A stretch of 64,000 bases of DNA from JAIPGX01 sp041650475 (GCA_041650475.1 JBAZLD010000005.1:1-64000); one strand, 5' to 3'; counted from the stretch's first letter, positions 17,361 to 27,748 are shown. The notes: generated from the letters alone by a model not told the origin. Made by a program: numbers and translations.

Positions 17361-18660
17361 AAAAATTAAGTGCAAATTGGCCACCAAAAGTATAAGCATT
17401 GATAACTCTTTTACCCGCAACAGGTAATTTAGCAAAAATACTTATTTGCGGTTTAAACCAACTTTTTTTACATTCATGAAAGAAATCATAATTAAATTGA
17501 AATATAAAATTTTGAAATCCCCATTCATGCAAGCTTTGGGCTGAATTAATAATATTATAACTAAAATCATTTGAATCTGCTGTCAACTTATCATCGTCAT
17601 GCTTAAGAAATTGATAAGCTGTCATAAAAGATAGACCTCCTAAAAACCTTCTAGCTTGTAAAAATAAATTAAATTTCCAAGCAAATCCAGGGCTCCTTGT
17701 TGCCCTACCCTTATTAAGTAATAAAAAATCTGTTTGATTAGTATCTGTTTTCATTCTTCTAGTTCTTGTTTCATCAAAAGAAAATAACATTTCAAATTCA
17801 AGGCCTGCACGGATTCTGTGCACAAAATCTAAATCTACACCTCCACCCAATGGAATTGCCCATGCACCATCATTATCCATTGGCAAACTAAAGGCAATAT
17901 TCTCATTTTTTTTTGCACCGGTTGGAGCAGTAACCCCCAATTTTGCACTAATCTTAACATTATCTAAATATTCTTTGTTTTGTTTAAAATCATTAAACCA
18001 ACCAAGCATTAAAGTAAGATCCCCTAATCCTGTCTTACTCCAACTATCTAAATTTTGCCCACCTAAATTTTGTACAACAGTTTTTATATCATCAGTTAAA
18101 ATATTATGAACATCTAAATCTGCATTTAAAATACTTTTTGTTTGATCTGTAATTGTAACATTTTTAATTGCCAAATATTTTATAGGCAAATATAAACTTA
18201 AATCAAAATGACCAGGAATGGCGCAACTTGGCAATCTATATTTTGCCCACAATGAATATTCTGATTGTTCGAATTTGCCATCCAATTTCAAATGTCCTCG
18301 AATTCCATCATCAAGGGCTGGGCCATAAGCAGCCAAAAAGTAGTTTGCCAAATTATATGCTTGGGTACCCTCTGGCCCACCCATAAGCATAGTTAACGCT
18401 GATTCTGTTGAATTATAAATTTGCAAAATATTAACTTTATGTTCACTTGAATCTTTTGCCTTTCGTGTTGAACCAGTTTCTATATCAACACCAAATTTAA
18501 ATTTTGTTTTGGGCCAATCTTCCATTCTAAAATTAATGTCGTAAGGTCTATAAAAATTTGTTCTTAGCATTGCAAAATTATTTTTTGTACTTGCAAATAA
18601 CAAGAAGAAAAATAAAACTAAAATTTTTTTTGTTTTAAAGTTAATTCTAAAGTCTTTCAT
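17359..18660 (-). CDS. Outer-membrane beta-barrel protein, unknown
   Basis: 433 aa with signal peptide about 1-30 (KKILVLFFFLLFASTKNNFA). The mature protein alternates short amphipathic strands (FKFGVDIETGS, YSLWAKYRLPS, HFDLSLYLPIKYL, GLGDLTLMLGWF, NVKISAKLGVTAPTG) and ends GGQFALNF with terminal Phe, the classic BAM-targeting end of outer-membrane proteins. 'KLGVTAPTG' resembles transporter-type barrels. Its start is 24 bp downstream of the large exported gene at 18685, so the two are probably one operon. Substrate unknown. Confidence 0.75.
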   Translation of the reverse strand: MKDFRINFKTKKILVLFFFLLFASTKNNFAMLRTNFYRPYDINFRMEDWPKTKFKFGVDIETGSTRKAKDSSEHKVNILQIYNSTESALTMLMGGPEGTQAYNLANYFLAAYGPALDDGIRGHLKLDGKFEQSEYSLWAKYRLPSCAIPGHFDLSLYLPIKYLAIKNVTITDQTKSILNADLDVHNILTDDIKTVVQNLGGQNLDSWSKTGLGDLTLMLGWFNDFKQNKEYLDNVKISAKLGVTAPTGAKKNENIAFSLPMDNDGAWAIPLGGGVDLDFVHRIRAGLEFEMLFSFDETRTRRMKTDTNQTDFLLLNKGRATRSPGFAWKFNLFLQARRFLGGLSFMTAYQFLKHDDDKLTADSNDFSYNIINSAQSLHEWGFQNFIFQFNYDFFHECKKSWFKPQISIFAKLPVAGKRVINAYTFGGQFALNF

Positions 18661-18684
18661 TTAAACAACCCTTGAAAATCAATT

Positions 18685-21570
18685 TTAATCATTTACTCTA
18701 ATTCCCCAATCTCCAGGAACAATCCATGCCCCAGAAGCAGTATTTTGAGTTACAACGCCTATATTATACGCATTACTATCCAAATCTAAATTAATCACAG
18801 ATTCACTACTTCTAATTGTAGTAGGACTAGAAAGCATTTTTATTTTTTTTAAAAAATTTGTATCCCCTAAATGTTTTGAACGGGAATAAAAACCAAGGGC
18901 ACCGTCTGTTCTAAAATCATTTCTTAATTCACCAATTTGATAATAAGAATAGGAACCTGAATTTTCTGTTATGTGTGATATTGTGCCATTTGATACATTG
19001 AATCTATATATAGTCGCTAAATTAAAAGCAAAATCTGAATTCAAAATATACAGATTGCCATCAGTAGTACTACCACCCTTTGATGTCGACAAAAATTCTA
19101 GATGCGCAACTGGCCCTGGCACGTTAGTGCCTGCTGCCAAAATAACATTTGTCCAAGTTGGATTAATTGTTCCGGTAGCCGTATCTGCTATATCGTTTGA
19201 ATAAAAAAGCCCTTCAGTAGTCGCAAGTAATAATTTAATAGATTCTGGATCACCTGTATTATCTCTTGAAAAAATTAAAAAATCTAAAAGTGTACCTAAA
19301 TTTGTTACAGCAATTTCTTGAATATCAAGATCTCCCGTAAATGCATCAGCAAATTTTGCCGCTGTCATTTGGAATCTATAAAGTTTATCTGCTGTCATAA
19401 CATACAAAAATTCACTGTCCCCTTGGCTAATAATTTTACGAACTTTTGTAAAAGCATTAGTTGAATTATTTGTTAATAATTTAAACGACCAGGCATTAGA
19501 GCCAGGAAAACCTATATTCGTTAAAGAGCTTAAACCAGCTGCTCCATCCCAACCAGCACCCGCAACTTGTCGCAAAACGGCAATGCCATTATAACCTCCA
19601 ACAAATAACCAGCCTTTATCTATTTGATTAATTCGCGAAACTTCAGCACAACAAATTGGACCAAGATTTTTTATAACATCGTCTTCTTTTGCAAAGACAT
19701 TCTGCCCCGCACCATCTTTTGCAAAAATTTGTGTTGGTTCAAAAGGCGAGCCCTCTCCCGTTTGAATTAAAGCAATTTTTTGATAACCAGTTGCAACCAT
19801 CATCGAAAATTGATTAGCTAAAAATCCAGGAGTTTGTTCATCAAAATTAAAAATCTGATGAACTCCAGCATCTTCTTGTTTAAATTCATCATGCAAAATA
19901 CTAACAAGCCCATTCCCCATTAAATAATCTTTTGCAGCACTTTGTCCCCATTGCGTAACTTTTACAGTATTTTTTTCATCAGTACCATCAGCTGTAGTCA
20001 AATACCAATAATTGCATGCACTTGAATCAAAACCGGCACCATAAACTCTATCAATATTTCCCATAACTCTCTGCCATGGAGTCCAACCCCTAATATGTCC
20101 GTCAGATCCAAAAAGAGCTGTGCTTTTAAAAATTCCAGCTTCATTATTTGCAGCACTTCTATCATCAGATAAACAAGCAAAAACAGAATCGCCCGATACA
20201 AATAAATCTTGAACTAAACTTCCATCAGGGATTGGTAAATTTCCTGCACCAACTTTTGCTGCTGCCTCAGTTTCTTCTGTCATATCTGCTTGCGTTGCAA
20301 CTGGCGCAGTAAAATCACTTTTTTTTGCAATTTTACCAATATTTGAAACAGTACTAGAACTTTGAACTAACGGCAAAGCTGTAACTATATTAGTCTTATT
20401 CGCAACGCCAAATTCGTAAACACCACCATTTATAATTAAATAAGTATAACCAGTACTTGTATGCATTGTTCGTACTTTATATATCGAATTTTTTATATTT
20501 AAATTATTATCTGTATGATAAAAACCAACTCCATAAGTGTCTGTATTTTCGTTAAAATTAGTAGAATTTAAACTTATACTAGATTCTATAACTAAGTTAT
20601 TATTTTCTACTCGACCAACTAGCAAACCAATAAGCCCAGCATTATTTGCAGTTTGCTTAGCACTCAATAGACCAATAAATAATCGCTGCAAATTAGAATC
20701 CCAATACATATCACCAAGACCATCAACTTCGGCAGCTTGATCTATTGCAAATAGAACACCAGCTGTTAAATCAAGATTAATTTTATTAATAAATTTTAAA
20801 AAATTATTATTATCTTTGGCTAACATAGAAAATACAGAATTTGTTGCGCCAAAAGTAGATCCTGCTGCACTCGGCTTTACAGCCACAAAAATATTATTAC
20901 TTGAACCTGCAACTCCTGCAATGCCTGAAGATACATCTCCATTTGCATCTTGAAGCTTTGAAGTAATACTCATTACAGAATCACCATTATCATAATCTTG
21001 AACAAGACAAACTAGTTGATTATCATCAAAAGTTACCGTTCCACCAGTTATATCTACAGTTCGGCCGTCGCTTAAAACTACAATTGGGGTTCGATCCATT
21101 AACCCCATAAAACTTATTTTATTATTATAAATTGGATTATCTTTTTTTACATATTTATCGTCTTCTTTTATGCCATTAAGATAAACTTGTTGAGGCGCCA
21201 TTGCTTTTAATAAAAGTTGATTTTGAGACGGCGTTGCACCATTAACTACGTAAGCTCGCACTAATGTAGCTACCCCTGCATTATCAGAATTGGCACCCAA
21301 ATAAAAATAGTTAGCATTATAAAAAGCAGTCTTATCAAGAGAAATTGTTCCAGATAAAACATCAAGATAACGAATTTTATTATCATCAAAACTTTTTTTT
21401 AAGTTTTTATCATATTCAAAATTTGCAACAACTCTTGGATCTTTTAAATCTTCTTCTTTTTGAAGATCTTTTCTTTCTATTGCAAAACCAACAAAATTAA
21501 TTGACGAATAAATTTGAAAATAGAATAAAGAAAAAATAAAAAAAATTAGAAATTTGTTGTTATATTTCAT
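18685..21570 (-). CDS. Large exported, probably beta-propeller-rich protein
   Basis: ATG 21570 (961 aa) has AAGGGA about 6 nt upstream; the GTG at 21585 lies before that SD. Signal peptide about 1-24 (MKYNNKFLIFFIFSLFYFQIYS). The body is made of irregular beta repeats: VVLSDGRTVDITGGTVTFDD, LFVGGYNGIAVLRQVAG, FLYVMTADKLYRFQMTAAKF, LLATTEGLFYSNDI, LYILNSDFAFNLATIYRFNV, reading like blades of a propeller, with Ala/Asn/Thr-rich loops. I do not recognise a named family. Its pairing with a following outer-membrane barrel suggests an envelope-surface role (inference). Confidence 0.75.
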   Translation of the reverse strand: MKYNNKFLIFFIFSLFYFQIYSSINFVGFAIERKDLQKEEDLKDPRVVANFEYDKNLKKSFDDNKIRYLDVLSGTISLDKTAFYNANYFYLGANSDNAGVATLVRAYVVNGATPSQNQLLLKAMAPQQVYLNGIKEDDKYVKKDNPIYNNKISFMGLMDRTPIVVLSDGRTVDITGGTVTFDDNQLVCLVQDYDNGDSVMSITSKLQDANGDVSSGIAGVAGSSNNIFVAVKPSAAGSTFGATNSVFSMLAKDNNNFLKFINKINLDLTAGVLFAIDQAAEVDGLGDMYWDSNLQRLFIGLLSAKQTANNAGLIGLLVGRVENNNLVIESSISLNSTNFNENTDTYGVGFYHTDNNLNIKNSIYKVRTMHTSTGYTYLIINGGVYEFGVANKTNIVTALPLVQSSSTVSNIGKIAKKSDFTAPVATQADMTEETEAAAKVGAGNLPIPDGSLVQDLFVSGDSVFACLSDDRSAANNEAGIFKSTALFGSDGHIRGWTPWQRVMGNIDRVYGAGFDSSACNYWYLTTADGTDEKNTVKVTQWGQSAAKDYLMGNGLVSILHDEFKQEDAGVHQIFNFDEQTPGFLANQFSMMVATGYQKIALIQTGEGSPFEPTQIFAKDGAGQNVFAKEDDVIKNLGPICCAEVSRINQIDKGWLFVGGYNGIAVLRQVAGAGWDGAAGLSSLTNIGFPGSNAWSFKLLTNNSTNAFTKVRKIISQGDSEFLYVMTADKLYRFQMTAAKFADAFTGDLDIQEIAVTNLGTLLDFLIFSRDNTGDPESIKLLLATTEGLFYSNDIADTATGTINPTWTNVILAAGTNVPGPVAHLEFLSTSKGGSTTDGNLYILNSDFAFNLATIYRFNVSNGTISHITENSGSYSYYQIGELRNDFRTDGALGFYSRSKHLGDTNFLKKIKMLSSPTTIRSSESVINLDLDSNAYNIGVVTQNTASGAWIVPGDWGIRVND

Positions 21571-21649
21571 GACTTCCCTTTTCACCTACACTTTATTTAA
21601 TATTTAATCTAAATAATACATGGAGTAGTCTAAGCCACATCAATAAAAC

Positions 21650-21669
21650 ATGCAAATCATTATTTGCAT
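21650..21669. promoter_or_regulatory. 8-bp inverted repeat upstream of the large exported gene
   Basis: ATGCAAAT-CATT-ATTTGCAT, a perfect palindrome 80 bp upstream of the minus-strand start at 21570 and just past the murJ terminator. It may be an operator or a secondary hairpin of that terminator; I cannot decide. Confidence 0.3.
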
Positions 21670-21673
21670 TATT

Positions 21674-21716
21674 AAAAAACCGGCATTCGAGAAATCCCGG
21701 CTGCTCTTAGCAGCCG
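21674..21716 (-). terminator. Terminator after murJ with two successive hairpins
   Basis: On the minus strand an 8-bp stem CGGCTGCT/AGCAGCCG (3-nt loop) is followed by CCGGGATT/AATGCCGG (one G-G mismatch) and then six T. The second hairpin plus T-run is the terminator. The two stems share CCGG, so they cannot both be complete, which would allow alternative folding. Confidence 0.75.
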
Positions 21717-21727
21717 ATCTTTTAAAT

Positions 21728-23302
21728 CTATTTTCCTAAAAAATAAAGCTTTATTCCAAATAATTTTTTTGTAAAAAATAAGAATGCAATACAGATAGCA
21801 GCCAATGGAAAAACTACAAACCAGTACCCCCAACTTATATAAAAAAAATTATACCAATTTGAATCTTGCAAATATCTAAAAATAGTAAAATAAGAAATTA
21901 AAAATATTAAACTAGCTATTAATAATTGCACAACATAACGGCCTAAAAAATTAAAATAACTTGCAGAATAAAATTTAAATTTATGTTTTTTATGTAAAAA
22001 TCTTAATAACATAAATGTTAACGTTAATGCAGAAATGGATGTTGCGCCTGCTATTCCAAAAATTCCCCATAATTTTATACCAATAATATTACCTAAAAAA
22101 TTTATAATTGTAGAACAAACTAAAGCAAAAGTTGGACTTTTGGTATCATGTAAAGAATAAAAAATGTTTACCAAAATTTTATTTAAACAAAAAAAGACTA
22201 GACCCGCTGAAAAAATAATAAGAACCCATTTGGCTACAAAAACATCATGAATGTTTGATTTTTTACCCAGCATTAAAATAGAAAAAATAGGCTCAGAAAC
22301 AAATATTAAAAAAAGCATTACGGGAATTATAAGCCAAGAAATAAATTTTGTGATTTCTAATATATAAAAATTAAGCCTTTTGGGTGCATAAACGGCAACC
22401 CTTGAAAATTGAGACAAAAGAACGGTTGCAAAACCAACAGCAAAAATTCCAATAGGCAAATTGGCAAAAAGCCCTGCAAAATAAAGAATAGAAACAGACC
22501 CGGCAGGCAAAAATGATCCAATAAAAGTATCTATTAAAAGATTAATTTCTATAACACTAACACCCAATAAACTAGGCGTAAATTTTGACAAAATTAATTT
22601 AAAAGCATCTTTTGCCTGGCGATCTATAAATCCAAAACTAAAATTATATTTTAAATAAACAATAAGATGCACTAAAAAATTTAAAAAGCCGCCAAACAAA
22701 ATGCTGTAACACAAAAAATTTATGGATAAATTAAATTTAAGACAAAGCGATAAAGAAGAAATCCAAACAACATTCAATAATGCTGGACATAAAGCAGGTA
22801 TAAAAAAATGATTTACTGCATTTAAAGCTCCAGCCAAAAGAGCACTACTGGAAATAAAAAAAAGTAAAGGAAATAGTATACGTAAACATGGTATAGCATA
22901 TGATAATTGCTCTTGGGAAAATCCAGGTGCAATTAGTTTAAATATTAAGCTTGGGAATATAATTGCAAATAAACACAACAAAAAAACTATCCCTTCGAAA
23001 AATAAAAACGATAGGGTCATTAAGCCATTTGGATTTTCAAGCTCTTTATTTTTTGTTTTTTTAATAAAAACTGGAACAAAAGAAGCAGAAAGCGCACCTT
23101 CGGCAAAAATTCTCCTCAAAAAATTAGGAATTCTATATGCCATGATAAACGCGTCTGATTTTATGCCGATTCCTAAAAATCGACCTAATAACATATCTCT
23201 AATTATGCCCAAAATTCGACTCAATAAAGTAATTCCACCAAATTGAACTGTTTTTTTTAATATAGATTTTTTGTCTAACTTTTTGTCTAGATGCAAATTC
23301 AT
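21728..23302 (-). CDS. murJ: Lipid II flippase MurJ (MviN family)
   Basis: 524 aa, family length, highly hydrophobic with about 14 membrane segments. The N-terminus shows the MurJ pattern TLLSRILGIIRDMLLGRFLGIGIKSDAFIMAYRIPNFLRRIFAEGALSASFVPVF, with the conserved Arg residues of the central cavity. It flips the peptidoglycan precursor lipid II across the inner membrane. It starts 11 bp after lolD and is probably co-transcribed. A double-hairpin terminator follows. Confidence 0.95.
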   Translation of the reverse strand: MNLHLDKKLDKKSILKKTVQFGGITLLSRILGIIRDMLLGRFLGIGIKSDAFIMAYRIPNFLRRIFAEGALSASFVPVFIKKTKNKELENPNGLMTLSFLFFEGIVFLLCLFAIIFPSLIFKLIAPGFSQEQLSYAIPCLRILFPLLFFISSSALLAGALNAVNHFFIPALCPALLNVVWISSLSLCLKFNLSINFLCYSILFGGFLNFLVHLIVYLKYNFSFGFIDRQAKDAFKLILSKFTPSLLGVSVIEINLLIDTFIGSFLPAGSVSILYFAGLFANLPIGIFAVGFATVLLSQFSRVAVYAPKRLNFYILEITKFISWLIIPVMLFLIFVSEPIFSILMLGKKSNIHDVFVAKWVLIIFSAGLVFFCLNKILVNIFYSLHDTKSPTFALVCSTIINFLGNIIGIKLWGIFGIAGATSISALTLTFMLLRFLHKKHKFKFYSASYFNFLGRYVVQLLIASLIFLISYFTIFRYLQDSNWYNFFYISWGYWFVVFPLAAICIAFLFFTKKLFGIKLYFLGK

Positions 23303-23313
23303 GTTTTACTTTC

Positions 23314-23994
23314 TTACAAAATATTTAATTTACCTTCATGCAATCTTAAAACTACATCCATTTTATTATAAACTTCTGGATCATGAGAACAAATTATAAT
23401 CCCCATATTAAATTCTTGTTTATATTTTAAAAGCAAATTTATAACACCCCTAGCATTATGTTCATCAAGATTTCCCGTAGGCTCATCTGCCAACAAAAAA
23501 GATGGCTTATTAAAAATAGCTCTCAAAATAGACACTCTTTGTTGTTGTCCACCAGAAAGTGTTGCTGGGTAAGCATGCATTTTATCTTTTAAATCAACAT
23601 TTTGTAAAAGATCTTCTGCTTTTTTTAAACAATCTTTTTTATATTCTTCTTTAATTAAACCAGGCAATATAATATTTTCTATTACTGATAATTCTTTTAT
23701 TAAATAATGAAACTGAAAAACAAAACCCATATGTGTATTTAAAAATTTTTCTTTTTCAGATTCTTTGAATTTAAATAAATTTTTATCATTAAACAAAATC
23801 ATACCCTGGTCTGGCTTATCAAGGCCACCCAATATATGCATTAAAGTCGATTTGCCACTACCGGAAACACCAATAATTGCATAAGATTTATTTTGTTCAA
23901 ATTCAAAAGATATCCCTGTTAAAACATTAAGCCTTTTATCGCCTTGAATAAAACTTTTATGTATATCCTGAACAATTAATTTAGCTTGGAACAT
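23314..23994 (-). CDS. lolD: ABC transporter ATPase, LolD-like (lipoprotein release)
   Basis: 226 aa. Walker A GVSGSGKST at 42-50, Q-loop in FVFQFHYL, signature LSGGQ at 146-150, Walker B FLLADE at 166-171, and H-loop SHD. The short length and FQFHYLIKELSVIENIILPGLI match LolD/MacB-type ATPases, and LolD (outer-membrane lipoprotein sorting with LolC/E) fits best. No membrane partner gene is adjacent here, so MacB- or FtsE-like roles stay possible. Confidence 0.8.
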   Translation of the reverse strand: MFQAKLIVQDIHKSFIQGDKRLNVLTGISFEFEQNKSYAIIGVSGSGKSTLMHILGGLDKPDQGMILFNDKNLFKFKESEKEKFLNTHMGFVFQFHYLIKELSVIENIILPGLIKEEYKKDCLKKAEDLLQNVDLKDKMHAYPATLSGGQQQRVSILRAIFNKPSFLLADEPTGNLDEHNARGVINLLLKYKQEFNMGIIICSHDPEVYNKMDVVLRLHEGKLNIL

Positions 23995-24053
23995 AAATAC
24001 ACCTTTAAAATTTGATTTATAATATTTAATAAAATTAACATTTTATATAAATA

Positions 24054-24083
24054 TTGCATTATCAAAATAAAATTTTCTATATT
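24054..24083 (+). promoter_or_regulatory. Candidate sigma70 promoter for lon
   Basis: TTGCAT at 24054-24059 and TATATT at 24078-24083 with an 18-bp spacer, 57 bp before the lon start. In such AT-rich DNA matches arise easily, so this is tentative. No heat-shock operator was seen. Confidence 0.35.
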
Positions 24084-24139
24084 ATTTTTAAGCTAAAGGG
24101 GCAAAAATCTAAGAAAATATCCTGGGGAGGGTAGAAATC

Positions 24140-26491
24140 ATGGAAAATTCAAAGCAAAGTAAATTTACAGAACAAATACCATCAATATTGCCTGTTATTC
24201 CTACAGTTGACGTAGTAGTCTTTCCAAATATGGTTGTTCCATTGCTTGTGTTAGACGAAAAAATCATTGAAGGAGTTAACAAGGCTTTAAATAAAGATAA
24301 AAAAGTTTTACTTCTTGCAACAAGAAAACAATCGGAGGAGTTCAATGGTCCTGTTGGAATTCAGGATTTATATAAAACAGGAACTGTGGCAAATATAATT
24401 CGGGTAATGAATATGCCCGATGGGGGCATAAAAATTTTGGCTCAAGGATTAACAAAAGCGTGTGTAGATGAAATTGTGTCAGATCAAAATTCTTTATACG
24501 CCAAAATAACAATTAAAGAATTCAAAGAAATTACAAACAAAATAGAGTTGGAAGGCAAAATAAGATCTATTTTGCAACAAGTTGAAAAATTAAGTTCAAA
24601 TGGATATATGTTTGGTCCTGATTTTCAAATAATTTTATCACAAATACAAGAACCAGAAAGAATTATTGAATTTATACTCTCCCATTTAAGTTTAAAAACA
24701 GAGGATGCTCAAAAAATTTTAGAAGCTGAAAACATGAATGACTTATTACAAGGCATTTATAATCAATTAAATAATGAAGTTGAAATAAATAAAGTAAAAG
24801 AATCGATTCAATCAAACACCAGAGAATCAATTAACAAATCTCAAAGAGAATATTTTTTACGTGAACAAATAAAAGCAATACAAAAAGAACTTGGTGATGA
24901 CATGGAATCTGAAATTGAAGACATGAAAAACAAATTATCTCAATTGACAATGAGCGAAGAAGCAAAACAGGAAAGTATAAGACAAATTAGAAGACTAGAA
25001 AGAACTGCACCAGATTCTATGGAAGCTACGGTTTTAAGAAATCACATAGAATGGCTTTTATCTTTGCCATGGGGAACATATACAAAAGATAATGCAGATA
25101 TAAAAAATGCTAAAAAAGTTTTAGATGAAGATCATTATGGCCTTGAAATAATAAAAGATAGAATATTAGATTTTTTAAGCGTAAGAGCTTTAAAGGATGA
25201 TTGTGATTCACCTATATTATGTTTTTCTGGCCCTCCAGGCGTAGGCAAAACTTCTTTAGGAAAATCTATTGCAAGAAGCTTGGGGCGAAATTTTTTCAGA
25301 TTATCTTTAGGTGGAGTTCATGATGAATCTGAAATTCGTGGACACAGAAGAACTTACGTCGGATCTATTCCTGGTAGATTTATTCAAGCAATAAAATCTG
25401 CCGCATCTTGTAATCCATTAATCATGATAGATGAAATCGATAAGATTGGTAGTTCAAATAGAGGTGATCCATCATCAGCATTGTTAGAAGTTTTAGACCC
25501 AGAACAAAATTCATCTTTTTATGATAATTATCTTGGCGTACATTTTGATTTATCAAAAGTAATGTTTATTACAACGGCTAATGATTTAAATAGTATTCCA
25601 GGACCATTGAGGGACAGGATGGAGGTTATTCAACTTCCCGGTTATACGCATGAAGAAAAAGTTGAAATAGCAAAAAAACATTTAATTAAAAAGGCATTAC
25701 AAAATACTGGACTTGAAAATAAATCTTTTAATATAGATAACAACGTATTAGATGAACTTGTTCATAACTATACAAGAGAATCTGGAGTCAGGGAACTTGA
25801 AAGATATATTTATAAACTTTGCTCAAAATTTGCACGATCTTTGTTAGAAGATAAAAAAGAAATAAAAATCAGTTCGCAAAATATAACAAAATATCTTGGA
25901 CCAAGAAAAATTTTAAATGAAGAATTAATACATAAAAATAAAATTGGTGTAACTAATGGACTTGCTTGGACACCCTATGGAGGTGAAGTTTTGCAAGTAG
26001 AAGCAATTTTAATGCATGGAAATGGAAAGCTAATTCTTACGGGACAACTTGGTGAAGTCATGAAAGAATCTGCCCAAGCTGCTTTATCTTATATAAAATC
26101 TCATTCACATTTATTTGAAATAAAAGAAGAACTTTTTGACAAATACGATGTGCATATCCACTTACCTGCAGGTGCGATACCAAAAGACGGTCCTTCTGCT
26201 GGAATAACGCTTTTATCTTCTCTTCTTTCTGCTTTTACTGGCAGAGAGGTTAATGGTGAATTTGCAATGACAGGAGAACTTAATTTGCAAGGGGGAGTTT
26301 TACCAATTGGTGGACTAAAAGAAAAAATGTTAGCTGCCAAAAGACAGGGTTTAAAAAATATTATTTTACCTAAATTAAATCAAGAAGATCTTATTGATAG
26401 CGATAAAAAATTTTATGATGGCTTAAATTTAATTTGGGTTGATGATGTTAAAGACGTTATAAAAAACGTTTTGTTACCTAAAAAAGCATAG
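24140..26491 (+). CDS. lon: ATP-dependent protease Lon
   Basis: 783 aa, the family's usual length, with a very strong SD (GGGGAGGG) before ATG 24140. N-terminal substrate domain (SILPVIPTVDVVVFPNMVVPLLV), coiled coil with REYFLREQIKAIQKELGDD, AAA+ domain with Walker A GPPGVGKTS near 364-372 and Walker B LIMIDEIDKIG, and a C-terminal serine protease domain with KDGPSAGIT (Ser near 686) and the catalytic Lys in GGLKEKMLAAKR near 729. Lon degrades damaged and regulatory proteins and often degrades antitoxins, relevant to the HicBA pair here. It is monocistronic: divergent from lolD and followed by a terminator. Confidence 0.98.
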   Translation: MENSKQSKFTEQIPSILPVIPTVDVVVFPNMVVPLLVLDEKIIEGVNKALNKDKKVLLLATRKQSEEFNGPVGIQDLYKTGTVANIIRVMNMPDGGIKILAQGLTKACVDEIVSDQNSLYAKITIKEFKEITNKIELEGKIRSILQQVEKLSSNGYMFGPDFQIILSQIQEPERIIEFILSHLSLKTEDAQKILEAENMNDLLQGIYNQLNNEVEINKVKESIQSNTRESINKSQREYFLREQIKAIQKELGDDMESEIEDMKNKLSQLTMSEEAKQESIRQIRRLERTAPDSMEATVLRNHIEWLLSLPWGTYTKDNADIKNAKKVLDEDHYGLEIIKDRILDFLSVRALKDDCDSPILCFSGPPGVGKTSLGKSIARSLGRNFFRLSLGGVHDESEIRGHRRTYVGSIPGRFIQAIKSAASCNPLIMIDEIDKIGSSNRGDPSSALLEVLDPEQNSSFYDNYLGVHFDLSKVMFITTANDLNSIPGPLRDRMEVIQLPGYTHEEKVEIAKKHLIKKALQNTGLENKSFNIDNNVLDELVHNYTRESGVRELERYIYKLCSKFARSLLEDKKEIKISSQNITKYLGPRKILNEELIHKNKIGVTNGLAWTPYGGEVLQVEAILMHGNGKLILTGQLGEVMKESAQAALSYIKSHSHLFEIKEELFDKYDVHIHLPAGAIPKDGPSAGITLLSSLLSAFTGREVNGEFAMTGELNLQGGVLPIGGLKEKMLAAKRQGLKNIILPKLNQEDLIDSDKKFYDGLNLIWVDDVKDVIKNVLLPKKA

Positions 26492-26522
26492 TTTTAGGAA
26501 TTATAAAATATAATTTTTTACC

Positions 26523-26555
26523 AAAGGCTATTGCAAACGCAATAGCCTTTTTTTT
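26523..26555 (+). terminator. Rho-independent terminator after lon
   Basis: Perfect 12-bp stem AAAGGCTATTGC / GCAATAGCCTTT, AAAC loop, followed by a T-run. Confidence 0.92.
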
Positions 26556-26620
26556 ATGCTGTAATAAAATAAAAAAAATTAAAAATTCTTACACAAAAAT
26601 TTAGTTAAGAAAGATTAATT

Positions 26621-27748
26621 ATGAAAAAAGTATTAACAATTGGTGGCGCAACACAAGATATCTTTTTGCACTATGAAGGCGCCGATTTTATGTCTATTAC
26701 AAAAAAAAACAATACAGAACAATACATGCTTTTTGAATCTGGAGAAAAAATAGAAGTTGACAATCTTTTATATTTAACAGGTGGCGGTGCAACAAATTCT
26801 GCTGTTTCTTTTAAGCGTCTAGGCTTTGATGTAACTTGTTTTTGCAAAATAGGAGCAGATAGTGCTGCAGAAAATATTTTAAAAGAGCTAGAAAAAGAAA
26901 AAATCAATACAAATTTTATAGCAAAAACAAATCAAATTATTTCAGGCTCTTCTTTTATAATAAATTCAATTCGCAAAGAACGTACTATTTTTGCCTATCG
27001 CGGCGCAAATGGATATTTGCAAGAATCAGAATTGCCGATAGATCAAATAAAAAACAGTGACCAAATATATATAACTTCTTTAAGTTATAATTCTGCCCAA
27101 TTATTACCTACAATTGTCAAAATAGCCAAACAAGCAAAAGTTCCTGTTGCAATAAACCCGGGGGTAAGCCAATTATCAAATGGCACTATAACTTTAAAAG
27201 AATCTTTAAAAGATATAGATATTTTTATATTAAATAGCTCTGAAGCAAAAAAATTTATGCTTGCGCTAGTATTAACAGATCAAAGTTATCAAAAGGCATT
27301 AGAATCTCCCGAAAAAATATGTGCGCCTATAAATCAAAAAGAAATGATCCAAAAGCCTTATCTTCTTCAAACACCATTTTTGTGTGAAAATTTTTATTTT
27401 AGTACAAGAAAATTTTTTAAAGAAATTTTAAAAATGGGACCCAAAATTGTTGTAATTACAAATGGAGAAAATGGCGTTTATGTAGCAACAAAAGACAATA
27501 TCTTTTTTCATCCTAGTATAAAAACAGAAGTTGTTGATACAGTTGGTGCCGGAGATTCTTTTGGATCATGCTTTGTTGCTAGTTTAAACCTTGGTTATTC
27601 AATAAAAGAATCTTTAAGAAATGGAATCATAAATAGTTCTTCCGTAATTCAAAAGATAGGTGCAAAACCAGGATTATTAAAACATGAACAATTAAAAGAA
27701 AAAATTAAAAATTTTAAACAAGATTTAACCCAGGAGATTAATTTTTGA
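26621..27748 (+). CDS. PfkB-family carbohydrate/nucleoside kinase
   Basis: 375 aa ribokinase-fold kinase. First PfkB signature GGGATNSAVSFKRLGFDVTCFCKIGAD (near 53-80), substrate-lid segment, and second signature DTVGAGDSFGSCFVASL with the catalytic Asp near 312. Most PfkB kinases are about 300-330 aa; the extra length lies in an insertion around 215-270 (MLALVLTDQSYQKALESPEKICAPINQKEM...). Substrate cannot be assigned (ribose, fructose or adenosine type). Its stop overlaps the start of the next gene, so they are coupled. Confidence 0.88.
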   Translation: MKKVLTIGGATQDIFLHYEGADFMSITKKNNTEQYMLFESGEKIEVDNLLYLTGGGATNSAVSFKRLGFDVTCFCKIGADSAAENILKELEKEKINTNFIAKTNQIISGSSFIINSIRKERTIFAYRGANGYLQESELPIDQIKNSDQIYITSLSYNSAQLLPTIVKIAKQAKVPVAINPGVSQLSNGTITLKESLKDIDIFILNSSEAKKFMLALVLTDQSYQKALESPEKICAPINQKEMIQKPYLLQTPFLCENFYFSTRKFFKEILKMGPKIVVITNGENGVYVATKDNIFFHPSIKTEVVDTVGAGDSFGSCFVASLNLGYSIKESLRNGIINSSSVIQKIGAKPGLLKHEQLKEKIKNFKQDLTQEINF

